Assembly: GCA_013695245.1 (NCBI GenBank)
Contig: JACDAW010000279.1
Coordinates: forward strand, 1 to 5,522
Direction of reading: 5' to 3'
From: Pyrinomonadaceae bacterium
Lineage (GTDB): Bacteria; Acidobacteriota; Blastocatellia; Pyrinomonadales; Pyrinomonadaceae
DNA length: 5,522 nucleotides
Position numbers and translations under genes: made by a program. The notes under the pieces were generated by a model that had not been told where the DNA came from, did no database searches, and saw nothing but the letters and a program-made list of their open reading frames with translations. Shown one piece after another: positions 1 to 5,522 of the stretch; the first letter of the stretch is position 1; every line of letters begins with the position of its first letter.

Positions 1-1
1 T

Positions 2-1144
2 TATTCAAGTGTTCCCGTGCCGATTACTCCCGGCGGAAGAGATACGATCTACGTTTTCGGCGACAACTTGAATCAAGTTTCGGAAAGCGGCCTTTCTCTT
101 ACCTCGCCTTTCATAAGCGTTGTTCCGGGAAGCTTCACGAGCGGATTTGCAGGCGGAATGTCGTATGTAAGATTCGATGCCGCCACCACCTTCAGCGCGC
201 CTCCCGGCGACTACAGCATCAGGCTGCAATCCAACACGGGCGAAGTAGCTTACGTTACGGGCGGGTTAACCGTTGACCTTGCGAACAATGCACCCGTAGT
301 TAACCAGCTCGACACGGTTGATTTCTTCGTGCGCCAGCAGTATCACGATTTTCTTAACCGCGAGGCGGACGATGCAGGCCTTCAATTCTGGAAGGGAACG
401 CTTGAGAGCTATCTGAACAACTGCGGTACGGCTGACACGAGCCAAGCGGCAGATTGCCGCGCACGTGCGCGCGCCAGCGTCTCCGAAGCTTTCTTCGTCT
501 CGGTTGAATTTCAGGAAACGGGCTATCTGGTTTATCGTCTGTACCGCGCGGCGTTCCGGGCAAGTAGCCGTCCGCCGCGTGGCTTGCCTAGATACGCGGA
601 ATTCATCCGTGACACGCAAACCATCGGCGCGGGCGTGATCGTCAATCAGGGAAATTGGCAGCAGCAGTTGGAAGCGAACAAGCAGGCGTTTCTTACCAAC
701 TTCGTGCAGCGCGCCGAATTTACCGCGACGTATCCGTTGACGATGACAGCCGATCAATACGTTAATGCGCTTTTAGCCAACGCCGGATTGCCTTTAGACG
801 GCGCGGAGAAGCAAGCCGCGCTCAACGCTTACGGCGCAGGCGGCGTGAACGGTCGTGCCAGAGCTTTGCGAAGCATCGCCGAATCCGATTTACTGTTCCG
901 CAAGGAATTCAACCAAGCGTTCGTGTTGATGCAGTACTTCGGTTATCTCAGAAGAAACTCGGACGATGCGCCGGACAATAGCTTCGCGGGCTACGACTTC
1001 TGGTTGGGTAAACTCAACGCCGAGAGCGGCGACACGACGAACTTGCAGACGCTTGACCAACTGCTCGCACCGACAAAACGGGCGCGCATGGTCGAAGCCT
1101 TCGTCGTCACAGGCGAGTATCGCCGGAGGTTCGGCCCCGAATAG
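2..1144 (+). CDS. C-terminal part of a surface/exported protein with Ig-like and DUF4214-like domains (5' partial)
   Basis: The reading frame is open from the left edge (codon at 2-4) to the TAG at 1142-1144, giving 380 residues. The GTG at 17 is an internal codon, not a credible start, because the frame continues upstream. Residues about 8-90 are rich in Gly, Ser, Thr and Val and look like an Ig/TIG (IPT)-type beta domain. From about residue 108 the protein becomes helical, with three units resembling the DUF4214 family. Unit 1 has FVRQQYHDFLNRE with DDAGLQFW (about 109-131) and ends SVEFQETGY. Unit 2 starts near ADQYVNALLANAG (about 250). Unit 3 has QYFGYLRRNSDDA with GYDFWLGKL (about 311-338) and ends GEYRRRF. 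Two cysteines (about 141 and 152) could form a disulfide. Such proteins are common in Blastocatellia-type Acidobacteriota, from memory of the family; their role is unknown. Export is inferred, since the N-terminus lies outside the window. Confidence 0.85.
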   Translation, partial: YSSVPVPITPGGRDTIYVFGDNLNQVSESGLSLTSPFISVVPGSFTSGFAGGMSYVRFDAATTFSAPPGDYSIRLQSNTGEVAYVTGGLTVDLANNAPVVNQLDTVDFFVRQQYHDFLNREADDAGLQFWKGTLESYLNNCGTADTSQAADCRARARASVSEAFFVSVEFQETGYLVYRLYRAAFRASSRPPRGLPRYAEFIRDTQTIGAGVIVNQGNWQQQLEANKQAFLTNFVQRAEFTATYPLTMTADQYVNALLANAGLPLDGAEKQAALNAYGAGGVNGRARALRSIAESDLLFRKEFNQAFVLMQYFGYLRRNSDDAPDNSFAGYDFWLGKLNAESGDTTNLQTLDQLLAPTKRARMVEAFVVTGEYRRRFGPE

Positions 1145-1183
1145 AAAGCAACTGATAAGCTAAAGCGTGGGCAATTTAGTGCA

Positions 1184-1201
1184 CCCTGATAATATTCAGG
1201 G
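1184..1201. repeat. Small 6-bp hairpin next to the main terminator
   Basis: ccctga (1184-1189) and tcaggg (1196-1201) are perfect complements around a six-base AT loop. It sits 40 bases after the stop codon of the plus-strand gene and abuts the 20-bp inverted repeat, so the transcript would end in two stacked hairpins. No T-tract follows it directly, so it is probably an accessory stem and not a terminator by itself. Confidence 0.45.
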
Positions 1202-1249
1202 GCAAACGAATAAACACCGGCCATTCTTTGCCGGTGTTTATTCGTTTGC
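1202..1249. terminator. Perfect 20-bp inverted repeat, probable bidirectional terminator
   Basis: The left arm 1202-1221 and right arm 1230-1249 are exact reverse complements over 20 bases, with an eight-base loop (1222-1229). The GC-rich core ACACCGGC/GCCGGTGT is followed by GTTTATTCGTTT on the plus strand, and by an equivalent T-rich run on the minus strand because the structure is symmetrical. It lies between the end of the plus-strand gene (1144) and the end of the minus-strand gene (1308). That is the expected place for a shared two-way Rho-independent terminator. The T-tract is interrupted, so efficiency cannot be judged. Confidence 0.8.
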
Positions 1250-1307
1250 GCAATTACTATCACGAGCTAAAGCGCTTTCATGAAGAATTGTCGTTTAAGG
1301 GGAATAG

Positions 1308-2147
1308 CTACCTGATCGCTTTTATATCAGCCGGGCGCGCAAAGAGCGAGTCGGGAATGTTTTGATTGACGAGTATGCTGTCGTAATTGATGCGGCTCGT
1401 TTGCACGCCGTCGCGGTAGTGATCGATCACAAACGGAAACGGCACGCCTTCGACTGCAATGTATTTTGCGAAGCGATCTTCTTCCGCCGTCTCTTTGCCT
1501 TCATCGTTGCGGCGTTTGTAGAGAACTTTAGCGGGTAAATAATCTTTCGCGCCAAACTCGAATTCGACCGCAAAGCCGTCCGGGTAAGTAAGGCGCACGG
1601 TTTCGTTGCGCCGCGCAAGTCCCGCTTCACGCCTTCCGGCATAAGCGAGTGTCGCTCCTTCTTTGCGCCACCAGCCGCGCAAAATGTTATCAACTCCGGT
1701 GCGAAGCGTGATGCGAAAATCTTGCGTCTGCTCCGGCTTGAGATCGCGCAGCGTGCGCGCCGCGCCGTCATACACCCAACCCGTCGTGCCCGTATTGGTT
1801 TGAATCGTCTGCAATCTCCTGCCCGATCTAAACTCGGTGCGCTCGCGGTCGGGGAACACAAGGTAATCAACGAATGTCACCGGCACGGTTGAGCCACCGC
1901 CTTGATACGGTGTGAAAAGCCCGCGCCCCGTCACGGACTGAATGCGCAAAAAAGCTTCACCACCGAGCGCCGTGATCGCGTTCTTGATGATCTGCTCCGC
2001 CTTCGGATCATTTGTTTGCGCCATCGCGGGTGTCGCGCCGGGTGTCGAGTTTTGCGCGAAAGCGAGTGACGAGAAACACAAAAACATGAGCGCAAGTTTG
2101 ATCACGCTCGGTATCGCTGGAAGCGAGGAAAAAATATTGCTGTTCAT
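1308..2147 (-). CDS. Secreted LolA/LolB-like (outer-membrane lipoprotein-sorting type) protein
   Basis: This 279-residue protein is complete. It starts at ATG 2147-2145, ten bases after an in-frame stop (2157-2159); no strong Shine-Dalgarno is visible. The N-terminus carries a signal peptide: a short basic stretch around Lys17, a hydrophobic core (LALMFLCFSSLAFA) and a likely cleavage after Ala31. Cys24 is not in a proper lipobox, so a type I signal is favoured over a lipoprotein. The mature part has the layout of LolA/LolB-fold proteins: an early helix with KAEQIIKNAITALGG (about 49-63), then alternating beta strands such as VDYLVFPDRERTEF (about 93-106) and GWVYDG (about 123-128), ending near ADIKAIR. 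Proteins of this kind are frequent in Acidobacteriota. The fold suggests binding a lipid or lipoprotein in the periplasm, but the substrate is unknown. It is not the canonical lolA, and no Lol partner is in view. Confidence 0.8.
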   Translation of the reverse strand: MNSNIFSSLPAIPSVIKLALMFLCFSSLAFAQNSTPGATPAMAQTNDPKAEQIIKNAITALGGEAFLRIQSVTGRGLFTPYQGGGSTVPVTFVDYLVFPDRERTEFRSGRRLQTIQTNTGTTGWVYDGAARTLRDLKPEQTQDFRITLRTGVDNILRGWWRKEGATLAYAGRREAGLARRNETVRLTYPDGFAVEFEFGAKDYLPAKVLYKRRNDEGKETAEEDRFAKYIAVEGVPFPFVIDHYRDGVQTSRINYDSILVNQNIPDSLFARPADIKAIR

Positions 2148-2192
2148 AATCAGTTGTCACAAACGCAGCTTGGCGCGTTGAAAGCAAATGAT

Positions 2193-2239
2193 AAACAAAA
2201 GGGAGGGAATCAATGACGCTTTATCACTGAAACCCTCCC
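2193..2239 (-). terminator. Rho-independent terminator of the Clp ATPase gene
   Basis: On the minus strand, 38 bases after the Clp stop codon, GGGAGGG (2239-2233) pairs with CCCTCCC (2207-2201). Inside, after a small U-U internal loop, UCAGUGA pairs with UCAUUGA with one G-U wobble, closing on a seven-base loop. The stem is followed at once by TTTTGTTT (2200-2193). This is a well-formed intrinsic terminator. It would separate the Clp gene from the LolA-like gene that starts at 2147. Confidence 0.85.
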
Positions 2240-2277
2240 GGTTAGAGCATTGGAGTGCCGAACGTAACTGCTTAAGT

Positions 2278-4548
2278 TTAGCTGCCAGGCGTCGTAATGG
2301 CGATCTCGCCATCCACTGCATCAACGAGGAATCGCGGCGCTGATTTCCACATTGTCGTGATCGGCAGCTTTACCTTTTCATCAATATGACGCTTCAGAAA
2401 ACGCGCGCCGTAAGTCGTGCTGAAGCCTTTTTCCGTTAGAAGGTTGACGGCTGCTTCTGTAATCTCGACCGTCTTCCCTTGTCGTTCCATGTGCTTCTGA
2501 AGTCTGCCGAGATAAAGTTGTGCGATCTGCTTCACTTCATCCAGCGTTAACGGCGAGAAGACGATGATCTCATCAATACGATTGCGAAACTCCGGCGAGA
2601 AGCGTTGTTCGGCCGCTTTCATCACTTCGGCTTTCACGGCGCGCACGTCGCCCAAAGTCTTTGTGCCGAAACCGAGCGGTTTCTCATATTTCTTAAAGCT
2701 CTCGCTTCCCAAGTTTGATGTCATGATAACGATGGCATCGGAGAGATAAACTTTCTTGCCGCGCCCGTCCGTCAACCAACCTTCATCGAAAGCTTGCAGG
2801 AAGAGATTCATGAGCGATGGTGAAGCTTTTTCCACCTCGTCGAGCAAGAGAACCGTGTACGGATTCTCGCGCAGACGCTCCGTCAAAATTCCGCCGCGCT
2901 CCGAGCCGACGATGCCGCGCGGCATCCCGATCAACTTCTCGATGCCGACTGTGCCATCGCCGTACTCCGATAAGTCAATGCGCACCATCTTCTCTTCATC
3001 GCCGAACATGAGTTCAGCAACGGCCTTTGCGAGTTCGGTTTTACCGACGCCCGTTGGCCCCAAGAAGAGAAGCACACCGTCCGGCTTGTAATGATTATCC
3101 TTGAGCGGCCCCTTGTTGAGTCTGAGGCGTTGCGCGACCGCTTTCGTCGCTTCCTTCTGACCGATCACGCGCTTGCCCAGATCGTCTTCCATGTTGCTGA
3201 AACGATCATTCGTGTCGCGGAAGATCATATCGCGCGGAATGCGCGATTCTTGCGAGATCACGTCAATGACGTGCTCCGGCCCGACGATCATATTCTGCGG
3301 TTCGTTGATCTCGACTTTTACGGCCGCCGTATCCAGCCAGCCGATTGCTTTGTCGGGCAAGTGAAGATTGCGAATATACTTCGGAGCCATTTCGAGCGCG
3401 GTGTTGATCGCATCGTCCGAGATCGTCACCGAGTAGTTGCGCTCAAGACGCGGGCGAAGTCCGAAAAGAATCTCGCGCGTTTCGTTGATCGTCGGTTCAT
3501 CAACTTTAACGAGACGGAAGCGACGCGCGAGAGCTTCGTCCTCACCGATATATTCTTTATACTCCGTGATCGTGGTCGCGCCGATAATGCGCAGTTCCCC
3601 GCGCGCAAGCGATGACTTAAACATATTCGCAGCATCGCTTGATGTGCCGAGAGCAGCGCCTGCGCCGATGATCGTGTGCGCTTCGTCTATGAAGAGAATG
3701 AGATTATCGCGCTCTTTCACCTCATCAATGATTCCCTTGATACGCTCCTCAAACATGCCGCGTAGCATCGTGCCAGCGACTAATCCGCCCATCTGAAGTT
3801 GGACGATGTGCGTGCCACGCAAACGCTGCGGAACTTTCTCCGGCTCTAATTCAATCAGCCTTGCCAAGCCTTCGACCACAGCCGTTTTGCCAACGCCGGG
3901 TTCGCCCACAAGCATCGGTGAATTGGCGCGCTCGCGGTGGCAAAGAATCTCGATCATCTGCTGGATTTCCCGTTCGCGCCCGATGGTTGGCGGCAGTTTG
4001 TCTTGCCGCGCGAGGCGATTCATCGAAACGCCGAAATGCTTTATGTATGGCGGAAGCTCAAACTTCTTTTTATACTGCTCTTCTTCCTGTTCGCGGGTGC
4101 GAATGCGGGCGCGGACGTTTTCCACCACCACCTCCGAACTGATGCCAAGATTGCGCAGCACCTCGTTCAACAAACTTCTTTCGTCCTGCGAAAGCGCCAT
4201 AAAAAGATCGGTCGCTTCAATCGTCTTGCGCCCTTGTGAACGCGCGCGATCCATCTCGCGCTTGAAAAGATCAATCGTCTCCGGCGCGATGCGCAAACCT
4301 TTGCCGCTATACTGCACGCGGCTTGCATCCATACGCCGCTCGATCAGAATCTTCACCGAACGCGGATCAAGGGCAAGATCGCGGAGCGTGCCGTTGAAGA
4401 GGTCTGACTCTTCGCTCGCTAAAGCATCAAGCACATGTTCGACGCCGATGTAGTTTTGATCGCGGCGGCGGGATTCCTGCACGGCGTGTTCAAAAATTCG
4501 TTTGCCGCTATCACCAAATTTATCTTTATAAACTGTAAGATCAACCAT
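2278..4548 (-). CDS. Clp AAA+ ATPase, ClpA/ClpC type, with divergent pore loops
   Basis: This complete 756-residue protein starts at ATG 4548-4546 behind a good ribosome site and ends with TAA at 2280-2278. By family it is a hexameric unfoldase that threads proteins into ClpP in the cytoplasm. Residues 1-150 form a double Clp_N repeat. Ring 1 has Walker A GEPGVGKT (215-222), Walker B LILFIDEAH (283-291) and Arg342/Arg343. Ring 2 has Walker A GPTGVGKT (497-504), Walker B VLLLDE (566-571), Arg657 in FRNRIDE and sensor-2 Arg716. The rings are joined by a short linker (about 437-460) without the ClpB/ClpC coiled-coil or UVR segment. The length matches ClpA (about 758 residues). Leu625-Gly626-Phe627 sits where ClpA has IGL and ClpC has VGF, which implies ClpP docking. 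Oddly, the pore loops read TMLRG (260-264) and GIVG (545-548), without the usual tyrosines, and ring 1 has GWLDTAA where D-x-x-DEA is usual. ClpA versus ClpC naming is uncertain. Confidence 0.95.
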   Translation of the reverse strand: MVDLTVYKDKFGDSGKRIFEHAVQESRRRDQNYIGVEHVLDALASEESDLFNGTLRDLALDPRSVKILIERRMDASRVQYSGKGLRIAPETIDLFKREMDRARSQGRKTIEATDLFMALSQDERSLLNEVLRNLGISSEVVVENVRARIRTREQEEEQYKKKFELPPYIKHFGVSMNRLARQDKLPPTIGREREIQQMIEILCHRERANSPMLVGEPGVGKTAVVEGLARLIELEPEKVPQRLRGTHIVQLQMGGLVAGTMLRGMFEERIKGIIDEVKERDNLILFIDEAHTIIGAGAALGTSSDAANMFKSSLARGELRIIGATTITEYKEYIGEDEALARRFRLVKVDEPTINETREILFGLRPRLERNYSVTISDDAINTALEMAPKYIRNLHLPDKAIGWLDTAAVKVEINEPQNMIVGPEHVIDVISQESRIPRDMIFRDTNDRFSNMEDDLGKRVIGQKEATKAVAQRLRLNKGPLKDNHYKPDGVLLFLGPTGVGKTELAKAVAELMFGDEEKMVRIDLSEYGDGTVGIEKLIGMPRGIVGSERGGILTERLRENPYTVLLLDEVEKASPSLMNLFLQAFDEGWLTDGRGKKVYLSDAIVIMTSNLGSESFKKYEKPLGFGTKTLGDVRAVKAEVMKAAEQRFSPEFRNRIDEIIVFSPLTLDEVKQIAQLYLGRLQKHMERQGKTVEITEAAVNLLTEKGFSTTYGARFLKRHIDEKVKLPITTMWKSAPRFLVDAVDGEIAITTPGS

Positions 4549-4552
4549 TATT

Positions 4553-4558
4553 TCCCTT
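4553..4558 (-). promoter_or_regulatory. Ribosome binding site of the Clp ATPase gene
   Basis: AAGGGA on the minus strand lies four bases before the ATG at 4548. Together with the Clp_N domain beginning directly after the start (MVDLTVYKDKFG), it supports this ATG as the true start. Confidence 0.6.
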
Positions 4559-4594
4559 CGCCCGCCATCGGAACTGCGGCTCGTCTTTGCCGCT

Positions 4595-4631
4595 AAGGTT
4601 TCTGTTCCCTAAAATCGTTCGCTAAAACCTT
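4595..4631 (-). repeat. Leader repeats upstream of the Clp gene
   Basis: Reading the minus strand, AAGGTTT (4631-4625) and AAACCTT (4601-4595) are exact inverted arms. Between and overlapping them lie two adjacent 13-base units, TTTTAGCGAACGA (4627-4615) and TTTTAGGGAACAG (4614-4602), identical at 10 of 13 positions. The units sit 54-79 bases ahead of the Clp start codon, inside the inferred leader. They could be a protein binding site or a weak RNA hairpin. No known riboswitch is recognised. Confidence 0.4.
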
Positions 4632-4702
4632 TTTGCCAATCTTCGGTTTCAGGTTTTACTTTGATGCGCCGTCAAGCATTGCCGTTGCGACCCCGTGAAT
4701 TG

Positions 4703-4711
4703 ATCATAGCA
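4703..4711 (-). promoter_or_regulatory. Candidate extended -10 promoter for the Clp gene
   Basis: The minus strand reads TGCTATGAT, matching the extended -10 form TGn plus TATAAT at five of six hexamer positions. No good -35 hexamer is found at 16-18 bases upstream, which is tolerated by extended -10 promoters. It would start transcription near 4696 and give a leader of about 150 bases. It lies downstream of the groEL terminator, as expected for an independent Clp unit. Confidence 0.3.
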
Positions 4712-4812
4712 CATCTGACGTTTGCCTATATGTCGTCATTATTTGGCGACTGTTTTGCAAAATCTGTACGGAAACGCGCACCCGCTTGTTTCAATAACGG
4801 AAGACTGACGCG

Positions 4813-4874
4813 AAAAGGAGCGTCGCCTCGGAACCATCTCCTTATTAAAGGAAAGGTTGAAACGAACGCTCCTT
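4813..4874 (-). terminator. Probable groEL terminator
   Basis: On the minus strand, AAGGAGCGT (4874-4866) and ACGCTCCTT (4823-4815) are exact nine-base complements enclosing a second hairpin: AACC and GGTT arms around CCTT-TAAT-AAGG (within 4856-4832). A four-base T run (4816-4813) follows the base of the stem. It begins 33 bases after the groEL stop codon. The long arm spacing and short T run make it less typical than the Clp terminator, but position and pairing support the call. Confidence 0.6.
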
Positions 4875-4907
4875 CCGCTCTTGAGCCGATCTAAAATCAG
4901 CGTGCGT

Positions 4908-5522
4908 TTAGAAATCGTAGTCTTCGCCGCCCGGCATGGCTGGCGCGGCGGCGCGCTTCGGCTCCGGCGCATCGGTGACGGCCGCTCCGACAGTCAATAA
5001 AAGTCCGGCGACCGACGCGGCGTTCTGAAGCGCTGTGCGCACAACTTTCGTCGGATCGATAATACCCGCGGCGACGAGGTCTTCATACTCTCCGGTCGCG
5101 GCGTTGTAACCGACTTTACCTTTCGAGTCGTTGATTCGCCCGATCACGATTGAGCCGTCAACACCCGCGTTCTCCGCGATGCGGCGGAGCGGTTCTTCTA
5201 ACGCGCGGCGCATGAGACGCACGCCCGTCTGTTCGTCCGCGTCTTCAAGCGTCAACTTGTCGAGGGCTTTCGACGCGCGCAGAAGCGCAGCGCCGCCGCC
5301 CGGCACAATTCCTTCCTGCGCCGCCGCGCGCGTCGCGTTAACTGCATCTTCAACGCGCGCCTTTTTCTCCTTCATCTCCGTTTCGGTCGCGGCGCCGACG
5401 CGAATTATCGCAACGCCTCCGGCGAGCTTCGCCAGACGCTCTTGCAATTTCTCGCGGTCATAATCCGATGTCGTCTCTTCGATCTGGCGGCGAATCGTCG
5501 CTACGCGCCCTTCGATCTCGCG
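4908..5522 (-). CDS. groEL: Chaperonin GroEL, C-terminal part (5' end outside window)
   Basis: The frame is open from the right edge to the stop TAA at 4910-4908, giving 204 residues that correspond to about residue 340 onward of E. coli GroEL. The piece starts in the last part of the apical domain (GRVATIRRQIEETTSDYD), crosses the intermediate domain and ends with the equatorial domain. ATP-handling residues are conserved without indels: Asp59 matches E. coli Asp398 (ARVEDA), the Gly triplet at 75-77 (PGGG) matches Gly414-416, and Asp156 in DPTKV matches Asp495. GroEL forms the 14-mer cytoplasmic folding chamber with GroES. The tail is unusual: it ends AMPGGEDYDF with no Gly-Gly-Met repeat, and TVGAAVTD replaces the common TTEAVV-type stretch. 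A groES gene may lie upstream beyond the window. The Clp gene follows downstream in the same direction, beyond a probable terminator. Confidence 0.97.
   Translation of the reverse strand, partial: REIEGRVATIRRQIEETTSDYDREKLQERLAKLAGGVAIIRVGAATETEMKEKKARVEDAVNATRAAAQEGIVPGGGAALLRASKALDKLTLEDADEQTGVRLMRRALEEPLRRIAENAGVDGSIVIGRINDSKGKVGYNAATGEYEDLVAAGIIDPTKVVRTALQNAASVAGLLLTVGAAVTDAPEPKRAAAPAMPGGEDYDF

Larger units (their letters stand above)
1158..1274. repeat. 10-bp exact direct repeat flanking the intergenic hairpins
   Basis: The sequence agctaaagcg occurs at 1158-1167 and again at 1265-1274, on either side of the terminator hairpins between the two convergent genes. The second copy runs into the 10-bp palindrome aaagcgcttt (1269-1278). 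No terminal inverted repeats lie just inside the copies, so a miniature transposon with target-site duplication is not supported. It may be chance or a remnant of a local duplication. Confidence 0.4.
4549..4907. other. 359-base intergenic region between groEL and the Clp gene
   Basis: No convincing gene lies here. Open frames on either strand give basic, low-complexity peptides without recognisable domains. The groEL-proximal side (about 4813-4874) holds a probable terminator. The middle holds a candidate extended -10 element (4703-4711). The Clp-proximal side would be a 5' leader of about 150 bases with a small inverted and direct repeat. I found no CIRCE operator (TTAGCACTC-N9-GAGTGCTAA) and no clear sigma-32 promoter. 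Confidence 0.7.

Noticed and set aside
17..19. GTG as the start of the first gene
   Set aside because: The frame stays open to the left edge and the protein begins in the middle of a beta domain with no signal peptide, so the gene is truncated by the window.
266..757. Minus-strand open frame of 163 codons antisense to the DUF4214-type gene
   Set aside because: The peptide is basic with no known motif, while the plus frame shows coherent repeated units.
1158..1274. Miniature transposable element bounded by direct repeats
   Set aside because: There are no terminal inverted repeats next to the direct repeats; the only inverted repeat is central and explained as a terminator.
3091..3615. Plus-strand open frame of 174 codons inside the Clp gene
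   Set aside because: It lies fully antisense to the strongly conserved Clp coding frame and its peptide has no recognisable domain.
3806..4453. Plus-strand open frame of 215 codons antisense to the Clp N-terminal half
   Set aside because: The peptide is Ser/Arg-rich and typical of an antisense shadow; the minus frame encodes Clp_N and the start of ring 1.
4661..4894. Possible small gene of 77 codons in the groEL-Clp gap, plus strand
   Set aside because: It runs through the groEL terminator hairpin, has no ribosome site and gives a featureless peptide.
4549..4907. CIRCE or sigma-32 heat-shock control site
   Set aside because: No sequence close to the CIRCE arms was found, and no CTTGAAA box with a properly spaced CCCCAT-type element is present.
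4739..4972. Minus-strand 77-codon frame overlapping the end of groEL
   Set aside because: It begins inside groEL in another frame and crosses the terminator; the peptide is Arg/Ser-rich without domains.

Overview
The window reads as a piece of a bacterial chromosome of moderate GC content, most likely from an Acidobacteriota member near the class Blastocatellia. That placement is an inference from protein style: a DUF4214-type surface protein and a LolA-like periplasmic protein next to a short-linker Clp ATPase. No rRNA or other taxonomic marker is present. I see no mobile element, CRISPR array, tRNA or phage gene.

Layout from left to right. (1) Positions 2-1144, plus strand: the C-terminal 380 residues of an exported or surface protein, with an Ig/TIG-like beta domain followed by three DUF4214-like units. 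It runs off the left edge. (2) Positions 1145-1307: a convergent gap holding a perfect 20-bp inverted repeat, probably a two-way terminator, flanked by a 10-bp direct repeat. (3) Positions 1308-2147, minus strand: a secreted protein of the LolA/LolB-like outer-membrane lipoprotein-sorting type. (4) Positions 2148-2277: a gap with a clear Rho-independent terminator for the next gene. (5) Positions 2278-4548, minus strand: a complete 756-residue two-ring Clp AAA+ ATPase of the ClpA/ClpC kind. (6) Positions 4549-4907: a 359-base gap with the probable groEL terminator, a candidate extended -10 promoter and a leader of roughly 150 bases with a small repeat. (7) Positions 4908-5522, minus strand: the C-terminal 204 residues of GroEL, running off the right edge.

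groEL and the Clp ATPase lie in the same direction and both serve protein quality control, one folding and one unfolding or degrading. The terminator between them suggests separate transcription units. The LolA-like gene is also on the minus strand but lies beyond the Clp terminator. The plus-strand surface protein is unrelated by orientation.

The most interesting point is the Clp ATPase. Its Walker A and B motifs, arginine-finger positions and a Leu-Gly-Phe tripeptide at the usual ClpP-docking position are all intact. The aromatic pore-loop residue that normally grips substrate is replaced in both rings: Met-Leu in place of Lys-Tyr in ring 1, and Gly-Ile-Val-Gly in place of Gly-Tyr-Val-Gly in ring 2. 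This suggests a divergent Clp subfamily with altered substrate handling. I see no wholly new multi-gene system here.
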